A DNA stretch of 64,000 nucleotides from NCBI GenBank assembly GCA_020310875.1, contig MU260067.1, forward strand, positions 906,448-970,447. The letters run 5' to 3'. Within the stretch, counting starts at the first letter, position 1. Each line of letters opens with the position of its first letter. The notes under the pieces were generated by a model. That model saw only the letters and a program-made list of their open reading frames with translations, was not told where the DNA came from and searched no databases. Shown here in pieces: positions 43,860 to 55,343 of this stretch. Source of the DNA: Ceratopteris richardii. Lineage: Eukaryota; Streptophyta; Polypodiopsida; Polypodiales; Pteridaceae. A program made the position numbers and the translations under genes.

Positions 43860-44499
43860 TTCCACATTCCTTTAAAGGTGGAATAATTTGCATCAACTTA
43901 AAAGAACAAAAGATAAGTATAGAGTTTGAGAAGTTAGCTTGTACCTAGGACCATGAGCCTACAAGTGGTGGTTAACTGTAAAGGATGCATGTTTTCTTCC
44001 TAGAGAGTGGAAATAATTTGAAGCGTTATTTCTCAAGAAATTTCCACGAGAAAATGAATATAAGCGTTACTAGGGGAGTGAGATAGGATGACTTAGCATA
44101 GTCATGAGACTATTGTTAAGCGAAAGGGGTTAGGTGTTTAGAATGTGCAAGGATTTTGACCGAGGATTTAAGTGTCAAATGGGATGCCCTGAAGATGTTA
44201 CAAAAAGGTATTTAGTATGCAAAAATTTATGAGGATACTTCTTGTAGTCTTCCACATTTCTTGATGCTTCCACTAGATCTTTCAAGCCCGTCAAATTCAA
44301 AAGATCACTTATCAAAGGTAGAGAAAGAATTATGAATAAGAAACCCAAGCAAGGAGGCTCATGATTGTCTAATGATGATAATGAAGGAAAAATAAAGATA
44401 GCGTTTGTTTTCATTGTCTTTGACACATTCATGCCGAGTGAAATTGTCCACCATGTAAGGGGGAAGAATAGATTATTTTAACACAAATGTGACACAAAA
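43860..44499. other. No gene recognised
   Basis: Right flank of LINE-B, AT-rich. It may be leader or gag of the gypsy element whose protease is first seen at about 44690, but no gag motif is clear. Confidence 0.35.
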
Positions 44500-44679
44500 A
44501 AGAAAGCCATGGAGAGTCCACTTGGTTCATATCTCACCTATTCATGGTAGCGATTACTCAAAGTTTGTTAAGGTATTACATGAGGATACCTCATATTTCT
44601 ATAATTTTACATAGTCTATATGGTGACAGTTTTTTGGACCCCATGACTTAGTAAAATTAGATGGATCAATTCATGGGAC

Positions 44680-44960
44680 ACCTCTCTGAGTTATGATTGA
44701 TGACTCAAATAACTTTAAAAACTTTCAATTAGTAAAAATATTGAGGCTTCCCATCAATCCAAGTGTCTCATTGATATGTCATCTCCATGATGTATGGAGA
44801 GGATAAGTGTTTATGGTACACTATGTTGTCCAATTTGGGAATTAATTTATAGGGTTATCAAGACCAACTGAGCTTTTATATTATGAATATGGAGCAAACA
44901 GACTTAGTATTAGGGGTTGAATGGTTATGGGGTTAGGAGATACCTTCAAGTGTAGCTATT
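44680..44960 (+). pseudogene. gypsy protease remnant
   Basis: VMIDDSNNFKNFQLVK at about 44690-44740 aligns with the retropepsin active-site region (usually D-D/S-G-S-T-H-N-F) but has lost the Gly. The later DLVLGVEWLW at about 44905-44935 matches the segment ending the gypsy protease. Stops intervene. Confidence 0.55.
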
Positions 44961-45189
44961 GTATGAACATCCTTGAGTTTAGTTGTAGTGGAAGTGATTA
45001 TTAGATCCAAGAAACATTAAGTGACTAGCCAACCTCTGATCTCATCTCTAGAACTTTCTCATTTGTTAGAGGAAGATTGAGTAAAGGAAATTTATCTCGT
45101 TCCTTTTTTGGAAGGTTCATTTGATGTAATTGAAACTTATAATTGAAATATTTCTCCCTCATGCTACTTGATGTTTGAGTCTTTTGTTG

Positions 45190-45525
45190 AGAAATTTAGA
45201 AAAATTAATGTTCGGGTATTATGATATTTCTCCATCTCAATTACCACTCTTTAGTCTCAACATGGATCATGCTATTGGCTTGGTTTTTGAATGAAGGACT
45301 ATAATCTGTAAAGCACCGCATAGGATGAATCAAATTCAAAATGAGAATTTGATCAATTTAAATACATTAATGTTTGAGTATTGTCATACTTTTCCATTTT
45401 AGTTTCCTAGCAGTTTACCACCTCCTAGGGGCACCATGGATCACGCCATTGACTTCGTTTGTGAATCAAAGACTATTTGTAAAGCAAAAGACTTGGATGA
45501 GTCAAAGTCAAAATGAAGAAATTAC
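45190..45525 (+). repeat. About 160-bp duplication of the RT N-terminal region
   Basis: Units at about 45190-45350 and 45351-45525 both encode an MDHAI segment followed by a TICKA-like segment, the entrance to the gypsy RT. Only the second leads into the rest of the RT. The copies are noticeably diverged, so the duplication is old. Confidence 0.6.
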
Positions 45526-46560
45526 TTGGATAGGGGATTTATGCTTCCAAGTGATTCTCTTTAGGCATCACCAATTTTATTGGTCATTAAGAAGAATGGT
45601 TCATGGAGGATGTGTATTGACTATAGGCGTCTCAATAAGATAATAGCAAAAACAAATTCTCTATGTCAAGGATGGATGCGTTATTTGACCAAATGCATGG
45701 AGCTAAATATTTTACTAAGCTTACTCTTATGTAAGGATACCATCAATTAAGAATAAATGTAGAAGATTTTCCTAAGATTTTATTTCACACTGGATATGGG
45801 ATTTATGAGTTTATATTGATGCCTTTTGGATTCACCAATGCCCCAAGCACTTTCATGAAACTTATGAATCAAGTGTTATGGCTCCCTATCTTGGATGGTT
45901 TGTATTATACTTTTTCAGATGATATCGTGGTCTATATTTCCATGCAAGATGAAAACTTGGCCTATTTGAGGAAAATCTTCCAAGATTTATTGAAAACGTC
46001 ATTTTATGGTAAAGATTCTAAATGTGAGTTTTCTCAAAAAGAGGTCTCTTATTCGGGGCACATTATTTCCAAGGATGGGATACATATGCAGATTCTACAA
46101 AAAGTAAGGGTTATCTTGGAGTGGCCATATCCATGGAACTTAGAGGAACTCGAGATATTTCTAGGTTTATTAGCGTTCTATCATAGGTTCATCAAGCATT
46201 ATGCTCGTATAATTGTGCCTATGATTGAACACCTTAAAGGGAAAGGAAAGACCTTCTATTGGGGCAAAGAACAATGTGAAAGTATGGAAAAATTAAATTT
46301 AGTAGTAGCTACAACTCCTATTTTACCCATAGTGGATCCCAATCAGCCATTTGCAGATGCAACTACTGCTAATAATTATGCGATTGGTGTGGTACAAATG
46401 ATATACATCTAATTGCTTTTGAAAGAAATAATTTGGATTCTTCACTATAGAATTACTTGGTGTATGACAAGAAGTTAGATGCTTTAATTCATACTCTTAA
46501 GAAATGGTGACACTATTTATATGGAGAAAAAGTCACTAAGGTGTCTGATCAAGAGAGAAA
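45526..46560 (+). pseudogene. gypsy RT and RNase H
   Basis: KKNGSWRMCIDYRRLNK is readable at about 45590-45640. After several shifts, the open frame 45816-46412 carries MPFGFTNAPSTFMKLMNQV, then FSDDIVVY (the usual Y-L/V-D-D box with both Asp kept), EVSYSGHIISKDGI, LGLLAFYHRFIKHYA and an early RNase H segment. RNase H continues to about 46540 (YLVYDKKLDALIHTLKKW) with stops. Confidence 0.8.
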
Positions 46561-46859
46561 TAAGTAGCCCTCTAATAAGATAGATATAAAAGTAAGGAAG
46601 GTCCAATGGGAAGAGACTTTATACGGATTTTGAATATGACCTAAGATATACAAAAGGATGGTTCAATGGAGTGGCTAGCTCACTTAGCTGCATGCCAATG
46701 ATAATGGATTAAGTTTTTACTCTGATCACTAATGAGTTAGTTGAGTGGATGAAAAGAAAATCTAGGCATGAATCATACTTATGGTCTTTTTTGAGAAATG
46801 ATTAGTACATCGGATCCAAAGTTACATGTTTCCAATGAGGATGAAGTGTTGAAAAACAC

Positions 46860-47900
46860 TCAAGGAAGACTCAAGTGGAAAAGCTATAGTATTCAAGATG
46901 ACTATTGTATAAAGGAAAAACCGTTGTCTCCAAAGATGATAAGTTAAGAAGCGAAGTATTGAATGTGTGTCATTATGTGCCTAGTGTGTGACATCCTAGA
47001 ATTAGTAGTGTACATGAGTATGTACCGAAGTTTACTAAGTGTTAGGGCATTAAAGGTGAAGGGTTGACTAGGTAAGGAGGATTCCTTCATTCACTAGAGG
47101 TGCTTGATGGCAAGTGGGAAAGTATATCCATGGATTTAGTTGTAGAATTTCCAAGAGCTCGTAAAGAACATGGTTATGTGTAGATTATGGTGCATGAAGT
47201 AACAAAAATGGCTTCGTTTATTCTCACACTTTGTGGAAAAACTTATAACGATTGTATGGTCTTCCTTTATACATAGATTCTATATAGGGATAGGAAGTTT
47301 AGTAGTTGCTTCTAGTTAACGGCCTTAAAATAGTTGGATACCAAGCTCAAGTTAAATATGCTCGAACATCCTTAGATGGATGTGCAAATAGAACAAGCTA
47401 ATTAGGTTTTAGAAGATATGCTTCATGCATATGTTAGTGACGGATGGACCAATGGGGAATATTATTTTCCCATTGTTGGCTTTTCACAAAATAGTGTTAA
47501 AAATTCTCTTATGGGATATAGCCCATTTTTGCTTATGCATGGGTTTCAGCCTAGAGCTCCATATGTAGTTGGATTACAACATGAGAGTACAACGTAATAA
47601 GGACATTCTAGAGGATATGAGTGTTATGCTTAGGATGGAAAAAAAATAGTATTAGAAAAAGGTCAAGATAGAGCTAGAGCTTATGTTAATCCTTAGAGAT
47701 GGGATATAAGTTTTGAAGTGGGTCAACAAGTTATCTTAAAGTTCCTTTGAGATTTTGAGACCATGAGGAGGGACCATATCCAAAGTTACCAGCTAGGTAT
47801 TGTGGACCATTCACAATACTTAAGTAGGTAGGAAAGCTAGATTCATCCAAAGGTAGCCAGATTTATCGAGTTCATGTGTAAGCCAACTAAATATACAGCT
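46860..47900 (+). pseudogene. gypsy integrase
   Basis: LEVLDGKWESISMDLVVEFP and RARKEHGYV at about 47095-47185 correspond to the integrase core start with its first Asp. NSLMGYSPFLLMHGFQPRAP lies at about 47505-47560. A C-terminal ARYCGPFTILK at about 47790-47825 matches the chromodomain-proximal part. Many stops. Confidence 0.7.
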
Positions 47901-48100
47901 AGGTGATTTTGAAAACCACATCTCAAGTCATGGGATTATTGAGCCTGTTTTAGTTCACTTTATTCTCATCCAGCTGAAGTGGAAAGATAATTTTGAAGAT
48001 AGTTGCACATAGGAGATAGTAGATATTATTCAAAGACAAGTTCCCACCTTTTTCCTCTCTTCCCAAGAGTTTCTTAACGGGAGGGATACGACGAAACAAC

Positions 48101-49428
48101 ACACATACATCTCTATGTACTTTGTACATAGGAGCTAGTGGGAATGGACATTATACGCTTTCGCCAATTATTTCCATTTCCATTTTCAAGAAAAAATGGA
48201 TTTAAAGGGAAGGAATTATCATATAACGTGAGGGTTGAGACTAAGGGGAGGCATGAGTGGTTGTGATTCTCCCTTTACTAACCACACCTTTTGGTAGGAA
48301 GGATGGGTGGGAAAGGAGGAGAGGCTTTAGTTACATTCCACATGCACTACAGATACGCTCATGTGGGAGAGGAAGGAAGGCTAATCTCTTCCATGTGTGA
48401 GTTGGTGGCTTTGATTGGCTACCAGTTAAAGATGTCAATTTCCATGCCTTGAATTCCCATCTCTAAAGCATTTTCTTGGCATGCTAGGTCTCCATTATCT
48501 TTTATTACATGTGACTTGGTGATTTACATAGATATCTCTAAAACAAACTACAGTTAGAGAGGGATTTTTACAGACAAAAACCAATGTAGACACCAATAGT
48601 GCTAAAGCATATGAGCCATTAATACTTGTAGATGATTGCTTTATTCGGGGTTATCAAAGTTGTATCATTCTTATTTCCAATTGTGAAGAATAACTTCGTG
48701 TCTTATTTGCAATGAGTATAAGAATTGGGGGACCACCATGTGGGCATATCCACCAAAGGATCATAGAGTTCCATGTTATCCCATAATGAAGAGGAACATG
48801 AAAATGAAGAAAGAAATTTAATGTTGAGGTGATCCTCATGAAGAATTCAATTTATAGCATGTGATTGAAAGTGTAATTTGGTAATGATTAATGCCATCAT
48901 CAACATTTTGTATAATCTGGAAAGATTAGTACTCAATAATTATTGGAATCTCAAGAAGGAATGTTGTTGCATTCAAATGGGAAACTAAGGGAAAGGAAAT
49001 AGTTTGCAAATTTGCACCATATTTCCATAGAAAACTCTTCCAAAGTACTTAATTTAACTTATCCACCCATGGAAAACCAATAAACTTCTTAGATAGTAGG
49101 ATGTAGAGTGCTATTGGTGGAACCAAGAATTTCGTAAATATGAATGTAGATGATGCATTTTGCATACTATACGACAAGACAAGAGTTTAGGCCAAAACTA
49201 TACTTGTGGAATACACTTATGGTTATCGGTTTAGGAATAGCTACAGTAGTTTAACGTATATTGTATCCTCATTGACCAACCGAGAAAATCATGAGTTGTA
49301 GTTTAATATATCATCAGTGATGAACAAAGAAACTCATGAGTCATAGCGTAATGTATCATCACAATTGAGTTCTAAGAGTGTAATCATGTGTCTCTTGTCA
49401 ACAATCCAGAAATTTAAGAAACAATATC
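48101..49428. other. No gene recognised
   Basis: AT-rich sequence. It may contain the 3' LTR of the gypsy element, but no LTR partner was found. The frame at 48654-48839 has no family features. Confidence 0.35.
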
Positions 49429-50031
49429 TTGAGAGACATAAGGAGAAGGAAGATTGACGTTAACAGAAAATCTTTGTACCAACCGAATTATCCTCACTCT
49501 CATTTCAACCACTCAAACTTGTCGGTGATTGTGCGGAATAGAGGACTCCCTTGGGTGGTGGGTTTGTTCTTTGGAAATTTCCAACCTATGGCAACATCGA
49601 AGTCCCTACCAAAGAAGGAAAAAAAAGTGAAAGACAGAATGGAGAGAGAGAGAGGATGAGAACGGCTTTTTGCTCGAGAGTGAGGTCGTAGATGGAGCTC
49701 GAGAGAGAGAGAGAGAGAAAGGCTGCAAGTCAAGACATCGAACTTCGAGGACCCCAAAAAGCTAGGCAATTAAAAGGTTTTACGTATGGATGGCATTGAG
49801 GTTTTCGCTTTATGGTCGCAGTTGAGGGGTGCAGCACACGCCATCATTTGTCATGTTGACTGATGTAGGCGTTTGTGGTTTCTGTCAAAAGGTCGTGCCA
49901 GCGATGCTGTCGTGACTCGTACTCCATGCGCATTCCAATAATCCCAATGAGTATATAAAACAACATGCGTATGGCGGCTTTCAGACTTTGGTGGCCGGTA
50001 CACAAAAGCTTCCCTAATCGATTCGACTTTA
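49429..50031. repeat. Possible dispersed repeat, related to 54556-55260
   Basis: Shares order and short matches with 54556-55260: a GGGTTTGT...CCACCTATGG-like start, AG microsatellites, a CATCGAA/CGTCGAA segment, an AAAGGTTTTACG/AAAGGTCTTGCG segment and a GTTTGTGGTTTCTG/GTTTGTGGTGTCTG segment. A TATA-like GTATATAAAA is at about 49951-49960. Diverged LTRs are one possibility; not established. Confidence 0.4.
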
Positions 50032-50198
50032 TTTTTTAGAGAGTACAATGAATTGAAAATACACACTCACACACCCAACCTCTTAAGGTAGAGGCACCCA
50101 TCATGAGAGGCTCATGGTCATGTCCAGCCAAGACTTGAACTCAGGACTTCCTCCTGCAGCTTCAAGGCGTTCAGCCACTAGGCTACGCGGGCTCGAAC
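50032..50198 (-). mobile_element. tRNA-derived SINE-like copy 2
   Basis: The minus strand begins CGAGCCCGCGTAGCCTAGTG, with A box TAGCCTAGTGGCTG (50172-50185) and B box GAGTTCAAGTCTTGG (50128-50142). A short unique body ends in TTGTACTCTCTAAAAAA. It matches 36910-37130. It is not a functional tRNA: the acceptor and anticodon arms do not pair. Confidence 0.65.
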
Positions 50199-50250
50199 TT
50201 TTAAGTCCTCCCACTAGCTGGAATGAACGTAGGCATACATTCTGATTCTT

Positions 50251-50275
50251 CACACACACACAACCACACACACAT

Positions 50276-50364
<89 letters not shown>
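50251..50364. repeat. (AC)n(AT)n microsatellite
   Basis: About 40 bp of imperfect AC repeats followed by about 73 bp of AT repeats, the same AC-then-AT composition as the tract at 17757-17915. Confidence 0.95.
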
Positions 50365-50366
<2 letters not shown>

Positions 50367-50439
50367 TATTATTGCAACCTTTTGGACTTGAAGATTGTAA
50401 TCCTATTGTCACTCATGTAAACAGGTTTTTGGTATTTCT

Positions 50440-51020
50440 AGGTCTTGCCAGACTTTCTATCACTTTGAATTTTTCTTCATCAATTGAGATGCCATGTTTT
50501 TAGATTCTGTGCCAAAGAACTCTACCTCTCCATAGATAAACACTTCTAGGATTCATACATACTTTATAAATTTAAAACTTCTCAAAGTTTCATATGAGAA
50601 CTAGTATGTGTTGTTATGCAACTTAGAATGTGCACATAGATAATCTACATAGATCTCCAAACGTTCCCTACGGAATCGCTTGAAGATTTTACACATAAGT
50701 CTTTGAAAGGTTTCTACTGCATTTGTCAAACCAAAAGTCATGAATCTGAATGTGAAGATACCCCATTCTATTATGGAAGCCTTTTTATGTTGATCTTTGG
50801 TGGAAATGGATACTTCATTGTATTTTTGTGTTCAATTCTATACTTAAATCTTAGCTCTTCCTTAAGTTTCTTGGAGTATGTTTCATACTAAGTATATGGA
50901 AACTTCTTGATGAAATTTATTCTGACTTTTGTGGGAATCAGATGAGGGCATATCTTTAGATCACACCTTCCAAGTCCTCATAGGACCAACAAAATACATA
51001 TTGATGTTCTCTTAAGAGAA
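50440..51020 (-). pseudogene. gypsy reverse transcriptase fragment
   Basis: Reading leftward: an RT entrance region near 51000-50870, then STKDQHKKASIIEWGIFTFR and FMTFGLTNAVETFQRLM, then LEIYVDYLCAHSK. The catalytic box reads YVDY instead of YVDD. The style (FTF-R-M-x-FGLTNA) is Athila/Tat-like. Several stops. It is not the same element as the integrase at 52193-53220: the order on the minus strand is wrong and the integrase type differs. Confidence 0.7.
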
Positions 51021-51621
51021 ATGTTAATGCAATTTGCTTTTCTCATGTGAGATAATTGGTGATTTGAGTGCAAAATCCTCGCCATTCTCTCAGGAAATTA
51101 CCATTTTCTTAGTACCTTTTTTTTCATAAGGTTTCCCTCGTATTGGCTCTCTCTTGGGCATCTCAAGTGGTTTCCTCAACTATATATTTTATTAACTAGT
51201 TTTGGACCTCAACCACGAAGTCTTTCACTCCATCCTTTGACTCTAAGTGTTATTCTTTGGATTTTATACCTAATAGACCTCCTTATAATAAATTAATGCC
51301 TTAAGTCTCCCTCTAGAATCTAGAAGTTCAACCTTTATATCCTTATTTGAATCATAAGGAATATTATCTATGTGGGTAATTTCCCTACTCTCTTTCCTCC
51401 AATCTCTAGTTTCTTTTTATTTTTAGTGAGATTTCCTTCTTCTTCTTCTTCTTTAGACCCTATGTTGGAGCTAAAGACTCACCAAATTAATTTCTGAAAT
51501 TAAAAAAGAGAGTATATCGAAGATGGTCCAACTCACAAAGAATAGAAGCAAGAAGAATGGTGGATGCAATCAAAGAAGGCAACAAACTAATGGGAGTCCT
51601 GAAAATTCCAAAATTACAACT
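51021..51621. other. No gene recognised
   Basis: AT-rich sequence upstream, in minus sense, of the gypsy RT fragment. It probably holds more of that element, but no motif can be defended. Confidence 0.35.
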
Positions 51622-51702
51622 AAATTGCATGAAATGCCTTTCAGACATATTTCTAAAGATGACATCTTTAGAAATATGTCTGAAGGGCATTTCATGCAAT
51701 TT
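51622..51702. repeat. Near-perfect 40-bp inverted repeat (foldback)
   Basis: Arms 51622-51661 and 51663-51702 are complementary at 39 of 40 positions around one central base (A51662). The only mismatch would be G-U paired in one RNA strand. The outer ends read AAATTGCATGAAATGCC. Open frames on both strands through it are side effects. It could be a tiny foldback transposon or a small-RNA hairpin precursor; neither is shown. Confidence 0.92.
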
Positions 51703-51745
51703 ACTCTGCATTTGTACAAGCCAAGGAGTCAAACTTAAGAACTGA

Positions 51746-52192
51746 TACCCTAAACCTCAAGGATTTTATAAGATTTTTTTGCACTCTAATATGATCTCAA
51801 ATGAGGATTTAGGAACTATTTTTAACTCTAGTAGAGAGGATTGGGAAGAGGATCACCTTCTAAACTCACTTGTAAAAGTGAGGTAAACTCTCATTTTTAC
51901 CTCTTCTTGTTCATGTCCATTCACTCTTCTAATCAAGTGTGCATTTTTCAGGAGTTCTTGTGTTTTGTCCATGAATGAGGCTTGCTTGCATGTGCATCTA
52001 TGTGTATGTGTGTTTGAGAGACTCCTTGGGGACGTGCATGCTTGACTCCTAGCATGGTGAAGCTCATCATACCACTAAATCATCTCTAGGGTTGATATTT
52101 TCATTCGCAAGGATCTATTTCTTGATGTTTGGTATGTTGGTATCCAACATGGATACATTGAAAACTAGATGTATTCTCATGGTACTTGGTAG
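51746..52192. other. No gene recognised
   Basis: Spacer with no domain or repeat that I can identify. Confidence 0.35.
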
Positions 52193-53220
52193 CTAGAGCT
52201 TGAAGGTGAGTAGATTAATCTTGGCCAAGATGGTGAATGGAACAAATCTTTGATGATCTAACTTTGCACAAGGCCTTGAAGTTTCCAAATTGCTTACGAG
52301 TAACCATACTTTATCCCCAATTTGATATGATGGATTATGAACACGATGTTGAGCTTTACGGATCTCATCCTTGAGTTCTTTGTGAATGTCCATCAAGTAT
52401 TGGGCCTTGTCTTTGGCAGTTGGGTTCTTGACATGATTTGAGAGTTGTATATTCATCCTTGGATGTTGTCCATAATTTGCAAAGAAGGGAGTGTGCTTAA
52501 TAGATGCATGAAGACTATTGCTATAAGCAAACTCTGCAAAGGATAAAAGCTCAAACCAATCATTTTGATGATAGTTGTTGGTGCAACGGACATATTGCTC
52601 CAGGACTTGATCCACCCGTTCTGTTTGCCCATCAGTCTGTGGATGATTGTTGTAGATAGTTTAACTTGAACACCAAGGAGCTTGCAACGATTGTTCCAAA
52701 AGCTGGATATGAACTATGGACCTCGATCACTGACAATATCATCAGGGAATCCATGAAGCCTAAAAATGTACTTCAGAAAATTATAGTAGTGGCTGTACTT
52801 GTGATTGCCTTGGTAGTTGGAATGAAGTGTGCCATCTTTCTAAACCTATCCACAATAACAAGAATGGCATCATACTTATGTGACTTTGGTAGATATGTGA
52901 TGAAATCCATAGACAATGAAGCCCATGGCCTTTTTGGAATAGGTAGAGGTTGTAAGAAGCCATTAGGTTTATGTCGGGGTATCTTAGATCTATTGCAAGT
53001 ATCACAGGTTCAGATATATTCTTTGACTTCCTTCCACATATGAGGCCACCAAAAGTCCCTTGATATGAGTTCTATTGTTTTATTCACTCCAAAATGTCCT
53101 GCTGCAAGATTGTCATGGCGTTGTTGAAGTACTTGGATCACGGGCTTTCCTGGAGGGACATACAATAGGTTCTTATGGAGCATGTTTGATTTAGGAGCTA
53201 CCCAAAGTCACAAATTTGTG
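52193..53220 (-). pseudogene. gypsy integrase, chromovirus-like
   Basis: Reading leftward: PPGKPVIQVLQQRHDNLAAG at about 53160, HFGVNKTIELISRDFWWPHM, a C-x2-C (TCDTCNRSK), [20 protein letters not shown] with the first Asp, then IVSDRGP with the second Asp followed by a stop. A shifted frame then gives NNHPQTDGQTERVDQVLEQY with the Glu, followed by the open frame 52193-52615 (WFELLSFAEFAYSNSLHAS). The motif set is that of Tekay/CRM-type chromoviruses. Stops and a shift make it a relic. Confidence 0.85.
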
Positions 53221-53387
53221 CTTCAATAAAAAATTGAATTCGATATTTTCCATTATATGAGTCCTTATCAAGAGTGGTTAAGACTAAAGGAAGAGGAGTT
53301 GGGCACCATCCATCGAGCTTTCATAATTACCTTGTTGCTTAGATATATTGCCCAATTCATCTCTTACAACTCATATTCTTATGTGTC

Positions 53388-53446
53388 CACTTAGCTTCTT
53401 TTATCTTGCATTCCAAATGATGATTGATGATAAAAGAAGCTAAGTG
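53388..53446. repeat. 18-bp inverted repeat with 23-nt loop
   Basis: CACTTAGCTTCTTTTATC (53388-53405) and its exact complement (53429-53446) could fold as a hairpin. It lies just beyond the integrase relic. Possible foldback element or chance palindrome. Confidence 0.8.
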
Positions 53447-54555
53447 AACATTAAATACATCCATAGAATATGTTCGCATAGGTTATCCGATTCTCAAGAG
53501 ATATTTCTAAGAGCATAAAGCTCCAATACTTAGCTAGATTCGTTACGAATTACAACTAGTTTACAAATCATCGCTTAGAACTTAGACTTTTGTGCAAGGA
53601 ATTAAGGTAAAAAAAAAAACGAATTTCGAAAATAAGTTAACAAATTTTTTGAATGCAATTAAGAAAATGAATATTAGCAAGGAGAAGGCCTTATCAAAAT
53701 CATTCTCTATGTCCAATATATCAAAGTAGTTGAATAAAAAAAATGGCTATTGATATGAATAAAAAGATAGAAATATTATCGATCATAACCAAAACTCCAT
53801 ATCAATGGATCTGCTGCTTTCAATTCATTTAAAGTATAACCTCTTGAAATAAAAGAGAACCCAAGTTAAGAAAGAGATTAGAATGATCCCTTTATCATGT
53901 TGCTTAAGGAAATATGTTTAAAAATATCAAATATTAAAGGATTTTTTTTTTAGGATGAAAATGTTTTTTGGAGAGCAAATACTGTTATAAAGTGACTAGT
54001 GCCTTGGCCTAGTGTAAAGGTTGTGTCAAGAGGAAGATTCTGTAAGGGACTAGGCAAGCTAAGAACTTATTCTGATAGTTAAGTCTTATGGGTGGGAAAG
54101 CGAATATCTGAGCTTCAACCCTCATGGGGAGCATGGGAGTGATTTCATCATGATTCATCTAAAACCTTTCTTAAGCATCAACTTGGGTGGATTTGATTGT
54201 ACTTGCACACATGAAAGACGTATCACTATTAGACTTGGGAGAACTAAGATAAGTGGCACATGTGTATGTGCTTGCCTAGGATGGATCCCCTAACTCTAAA
54301 ACATATAAAGGATGGTTGGAAGATGAAGATCACCTACTTCCAATGTCCATCATTAGGATCCTAAGAGGTTAGATCACTTATGAAACTCATTTCATATCGT
54401 AGAGGTGAGTGGACTAAAGCACGTGATATACAAACCGAAAGGAGAGACTCATTGTCAAGAGGCCATGGTCTTGTGGAAACTCTCTTGAACCATTGGGTTG
54501 AAGGTCACGGTTTCATGTTCCACCAATGTCCTCATTGACAATATAAACTCTTGAT
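53447..54555. other. No gene recognised
   Basis: AT-rich, with A-runs near 53610 and T-runs near 53940. No long frame and no known motif. Confidence 0.4.
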
Positions 54556-55260
54556 GTGGGGGATATTGGGTGGGGGGTTTGTAATTTCAATTTTCCACCT
54601 ATGGTGACAATAGGTGAAGAGATTGAAGTCCAACAAAAAAGAAGAGTGAGAGAGAACATTAGAGAGAGAGAGGAGGAGGAGGTGTCGATTGGAAATTATT
54701 CAAGCACCGATCGAAAATGTCGAGAGGCCATGGTGTCGTGTAGGGGTAACACTCTTGACCATGACAGGAATTGTTGAGAGGCCATGGTCATGCCTATGGG
54801 GACCATAATTAAAGAGATCGAAGTAAAACGAGAGAGAGAGAGAGAGAGCTTCACCTTTCGGAAGAGGTATGTGCATGGACCTGTGGGCGACGTCGAAATT
54901 CGAAGACGCCATCGCCAAAACGATCGAGATTCGAAAGTCACACACGGTTAAAGGTCTTGCGTACGGATAGCAGAGTGCAAAGGCTGGACGCTGCAATATG
55001 TACAACATTGTACATGTGCTTTATGCTTTTGAGTCCCTGATTAGAAAGGAGTAGTGGGCACTGGGTACCACAGGCTTGTCGTGATTTTCCATCGATTGTC
55101 GTGACGCTCGATGTACGGGTTTGTGGTGTCTGCCACACGGCTATCGACAGATCCTGACGTCGTATGTGTCGTCATTAGGATCATTGGCGTTCCTTAAACT
55201 CACGAGTTACGCATGACCTCAGTTGCCTCGATAGCACGTGTCTCGCCCTATTAGTATATC
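54556..55260. repeat. Possible dispersed repeat, related to 49429-50031
   Basis: See partner. Contains AG microsatellite stretches near 54835-54848 and repeated GAGAGGCCATGGT phrases (54716, 54776). The resemblance is colinear but diverged, and I could not define its ends. Confidence 0.4.
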
Positions 55261-55343
55261 TGGAATGGATATTAGAATTTGTGAACACAGTTGGCGCTTT
55301 TGGGGAGATTCTTTCTCTTTAATAGGCTTTTGAAGATGGAACC

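Larger units (their letters stand above)
44500..48100 (+). mobile_element. Decayed plus-strand Ty3/gypsy element
   Basis: Protease, RT, RNase H and integrase remnants are readable in the gypsy order between 44690 and 47900, all with stops or shifts. A purine-rich GGGAGGGATACGACG at about 48080-48094 could be the PPT. No LTR pair was recognised. Confidence 0.75.

Noticed and set aside
50128-50198. tRNA gene on the minus strand
   Set aside because: A- and B-box-like motifs are present but the cloverleaf arms do not pair, and a body plus A-rich tail shared with another copy indicates a SINE.
51487-51745. Overlapping frames on both strands encoding similar peptides
   Set aside because: Explained by the palindrome at 51622-51702, which makes both strands read alike.
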